This document shows, piece after piece, positions 62,082-64,000 of a DNA stretch of 64,000 nt (position 1 is its first letter; each line of letters opens with the position of its first letter). The notes below the pieces were generated by a model that did no database searches, had not been told where the DNA came from, and was given only the letters and a program-made list of their open reading frames with translations. The position numbers were made by a program, and so were the translations under genes. Origin of the DNA: Gyrodactylus bullatarudis. Taxonomy: Eukaryota > Platyhelminthes > Monogenea > Gyrodactylidea > Gyrodactylidae. The DNA is taken from NCBI GenBank assembly GCA_012064415.1, contig SSNU01000311.1, positions 62,001 through 126,000 of the forward strand, read 5' to 3'.

Positions 62082-62196
62082 AATTGAAGAATAACAAAAC
62101 AAAATTGTTAAATCTTTCTAGCATTTGTTTATTTCAAGTCAATTTTTCAAAAATACATTTCTTCTGTCTTTTTCTTCAGATATATAAGCCATCTGA
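62082..62196. promoter_or_regulatory. Candidate bidirectional promoter, small membrane protein / TOP1
   Basis: 115 bp between divergent start codons. No TATA box or other motif was assigned. Placed by geometry. Confidence 0.45.
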
Positions 62197-64000
62197 ATGA
62201 AAGCAGGCCAAAACGGAATTAACGGTAGAGTTATCAAGAAAGAAGAGGATTGTAGTTCTGACGATGATGTTCCTCTTTCTGTCAAACGCCGTTCTATAAT
62301 TAAAAGCTATGCTGAATCAGATGGGTGAGTTAGCTTTAATAATTTTTCTACAGTTCTTGTGATGATTCTATTCCTAAAAACAAAAAAATAAAAAAGGCTC
62401 CCTCAAGCGACGAAGATGACGATGTTCCTCTTTCTAAAAAGTAACTCTTATATCTTATGTCTTAGACTTAAAACTCCGAAAAAAGAAAGAAAGTCTATTA
62501 ATGAAAAACAAAAACCAATTAAAAGAGATAGTTCCGTTAACAAGACTCCGAACTCAGAAAAGTCTAAAAAATCTGTCACCACTCCAAAGTCTGCTAAGAA
62601 AGAAGAAGAATCAGAAAATGTTTGGAGATGGTGGGAAGAAGAAAAGAAAGATACCAGTCACAAATGGACTTATCTTGAACATAAAGGACCAGTTTTTGCT
62701 CCTGAGTATGAAAAACTTCCAGATTCAGTCAAGTTCTATTATAATGGACAACACATGAAGCTATCTAGCGAGGCTGAAGAAGTAGCTGGTTTTTACGCTC
62801 GTATGCTCGACCATGATTATACTCAAAAGGATGTTTTCAATAACAACTTTTTCAAAGATTGGCAAAGTGTTATGACTGACCACGAAAAGAAGACTATTCG
62901 TGATTTATCAAAATGCAATTTTCAAGAAATGTTTGATTTCTTTAAGCAACAGTCTGAAGAAAGAAAGGCAATGTCTAAAGAGGAAAAGCTGAAAATTAAA
63001 GAAGCCAATGCCGCCATTCAGGCTGAATATGGTACTTGCGTATTAGATGGACATAATCAAAAAATAGGCAATTTCCGTGTAGAACCTCCAGGTCTTTTCA
63101 GAGGTAGAGGATCTCATCCAAAAATGGGAATGCTTAAAAAACGAATTAGGCCGGAAGATGTTATCATCAATTGCTCCAAAGACTCTCCTATACCCAAAGC
63201 TCCAGCTGGACATAAGTGGAAAGAAGTTCGTCACGACAATACAGTAACATGGCTTTGTTGTTGGATTGAAAACATTCAAGGCAACTTTAAATACGTTATG
63301 TTGAATGCATCTTCACGTCTAAAAGCAGAAAAAGATTGGAAAAAATTCGAGACTGCTCGTAAACTTCATGCTATTGTTGATAAGATTCGCTCTGATTATC
63401 GTGAAGACTTTAAGCATAAGGAGATGCGTGTCAGACAACGAGCTGTTGCCCTTTATTTCATTGACAAACTAGCTCTAAGAGCAGGTAATGAAAAGGATGA
63501 AGATGAAGCTGACACAGTTGGTTGTTGTTCCCTACGTTACGAGCATATAAAGCTATTCGAAATGAAAGATGAAAAGGAATTTGTCGTTGAATTTGATTTT
63601 CTAGGTAAAGATTCAATCAGATATCAGAATAGTGTCCAAGTTCCCAAAAGAGTCTTTAAAAACTTACAGTTGTTTATGCAAAATAAACAGGAAGGAGACG
63701 ATCTTTTCGACCGACTCAACACCTCAATTATGAATCAATACCTCCGAGACCTTATGGAAGGACTCACTGCCAAAGTCTTCCGTACCTATAATGCTAGTAA
63801 AACTTTGGAGGAACAACTTGAACTACTCACTAACCCTGATGATCCGGTTCATGAGAAAATTCTTTCCTACAACAGAGCTAATAGAGCTGTTGCAGTCCTA
63901 TGTAACCATCAGCGTTCAGTCCCCAAGACATTTGCTAAATCAATGGAGAATCTACAGAAAAAGGTAATTTTATCGAGTAACTATAAATTTCCACTCGCTT
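62197..64000 (+). CDS. TOP1: DNA topoisomerase I, type IB (C-terminus outside window)
   Basis: Nicks one DNA strand to relax supercoils in the nucleus. Exons 62197-62324, 62354-62440 and 62466-63963; a GTAATT donor follows and the rest lies beyond the window. The N-terminus is charged and Lys/Ser-rich with two DDDVPLS motifs, as in metazoan TOP1. The core begins [20 protein letters not shown] and includes [20 protein letters not shown] and [14 protein letters not shown]. Catalytic residues visible: Arg in [18 protein letters not shown], Lys in [10 protein letters not shown], Arg in [10 protein letters not shown], His in [10 protein letters not shown]. The active-site tyrosine, near the C-terminus in this family, is not in the window. 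Introns 1 and 2 are 29 and 25 nt. The 5' end abuts the small membrane-protein gene. Confidence 0.97.

Noticed and set aside
62501..62758. 85-residue open frame in the TOP1 region
   Set aside because: It is an out-of-frame shadow; the TOP1 frame, with catalytic motifs, runs through the same bases.
1..64000. Bacterial-type systems (operons, CRISPR, toxin-antitoxin)
   Set aside because: All recognisable genes are spliced eukaryotic genes; no spaced direct repeats or ribosome-binding-site-led gene clusters were seen.

Overview
This is an AT-rich nuclear window from a multicellular animal. The evidence is spliceosomal GT-AG introns throughout and genes for a giant cadherin, ECT2, the exon-junction protein Y14, PI4-kinase alpha, RNA polymerase II subunit RPB11 and topoisomerase I. 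I cannot name the species. The proteins are fast-evolving. Many introns are only 24-36 nt, and in PI4KA and the serine-rich gene the ultra-short ones sit at the 5' end. That pattern recalls lineages known for tiny introns (dicyemid mesozoans) or for small 5' introns (flatworms such as schistosomes), but this is a comparison, not an identification.

Layout. Bases 1-29480 are one minus-strand gene: a divergent secreted or membrane cadherin with EGF and laminin-G domains, 13 exons in the window, 3' end outside it, and introns up to 8.2 kb. Bases 30299-45908 hold the minus-strand 34-exon PI4KA gene; one of its introns carries a decayed Penelope-like GIY-YIG fragment. From 45.9 kb to the right edge the DNA is very compact with mostly alternating strands: RBM8A (+), ECT2 (-), ALKBH4 (+), GOLT1 (-), a 1351-residue serine-rich disordered protein (-), a 150-aa coiled-coil protein possibly related to MED4 (-), POLR2J/RPB11 (+), a divergent alpha-tubulin (-), a 75-aa single-pass membrane protein (-), and the 5' part of TOP1 (+).

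Gene models were built by hand from reading frames, splice sites and exon phase. For every gene complete in the window the exon lengths sum to a whole number of codons. The neighbours do not form a pathway, although several (PI4KA, GOLT1, ECT2, tubulin) act in membrane traffic or cytokinesis, and several others (RBM8A, RPB11, TOP1, perhaps the MED4-like gene) act in transcription or mRNA processing. Divergent pairs share 102-160 bp between start codons. Convergent pairs have 41-101 bp between stop codons, with interleaved poly(A) signals.

Most notable: the ultra-short introns; the serine-rich gene with 12- and 15-nt micro-exons among four consecutive phase-1 exons; a 195-bp foldback repeat with a solo half-copy nearby; the Penelope remnant; and an alpha-tubulin without the K40 loop lysine, the MREC start or the EEY tail.
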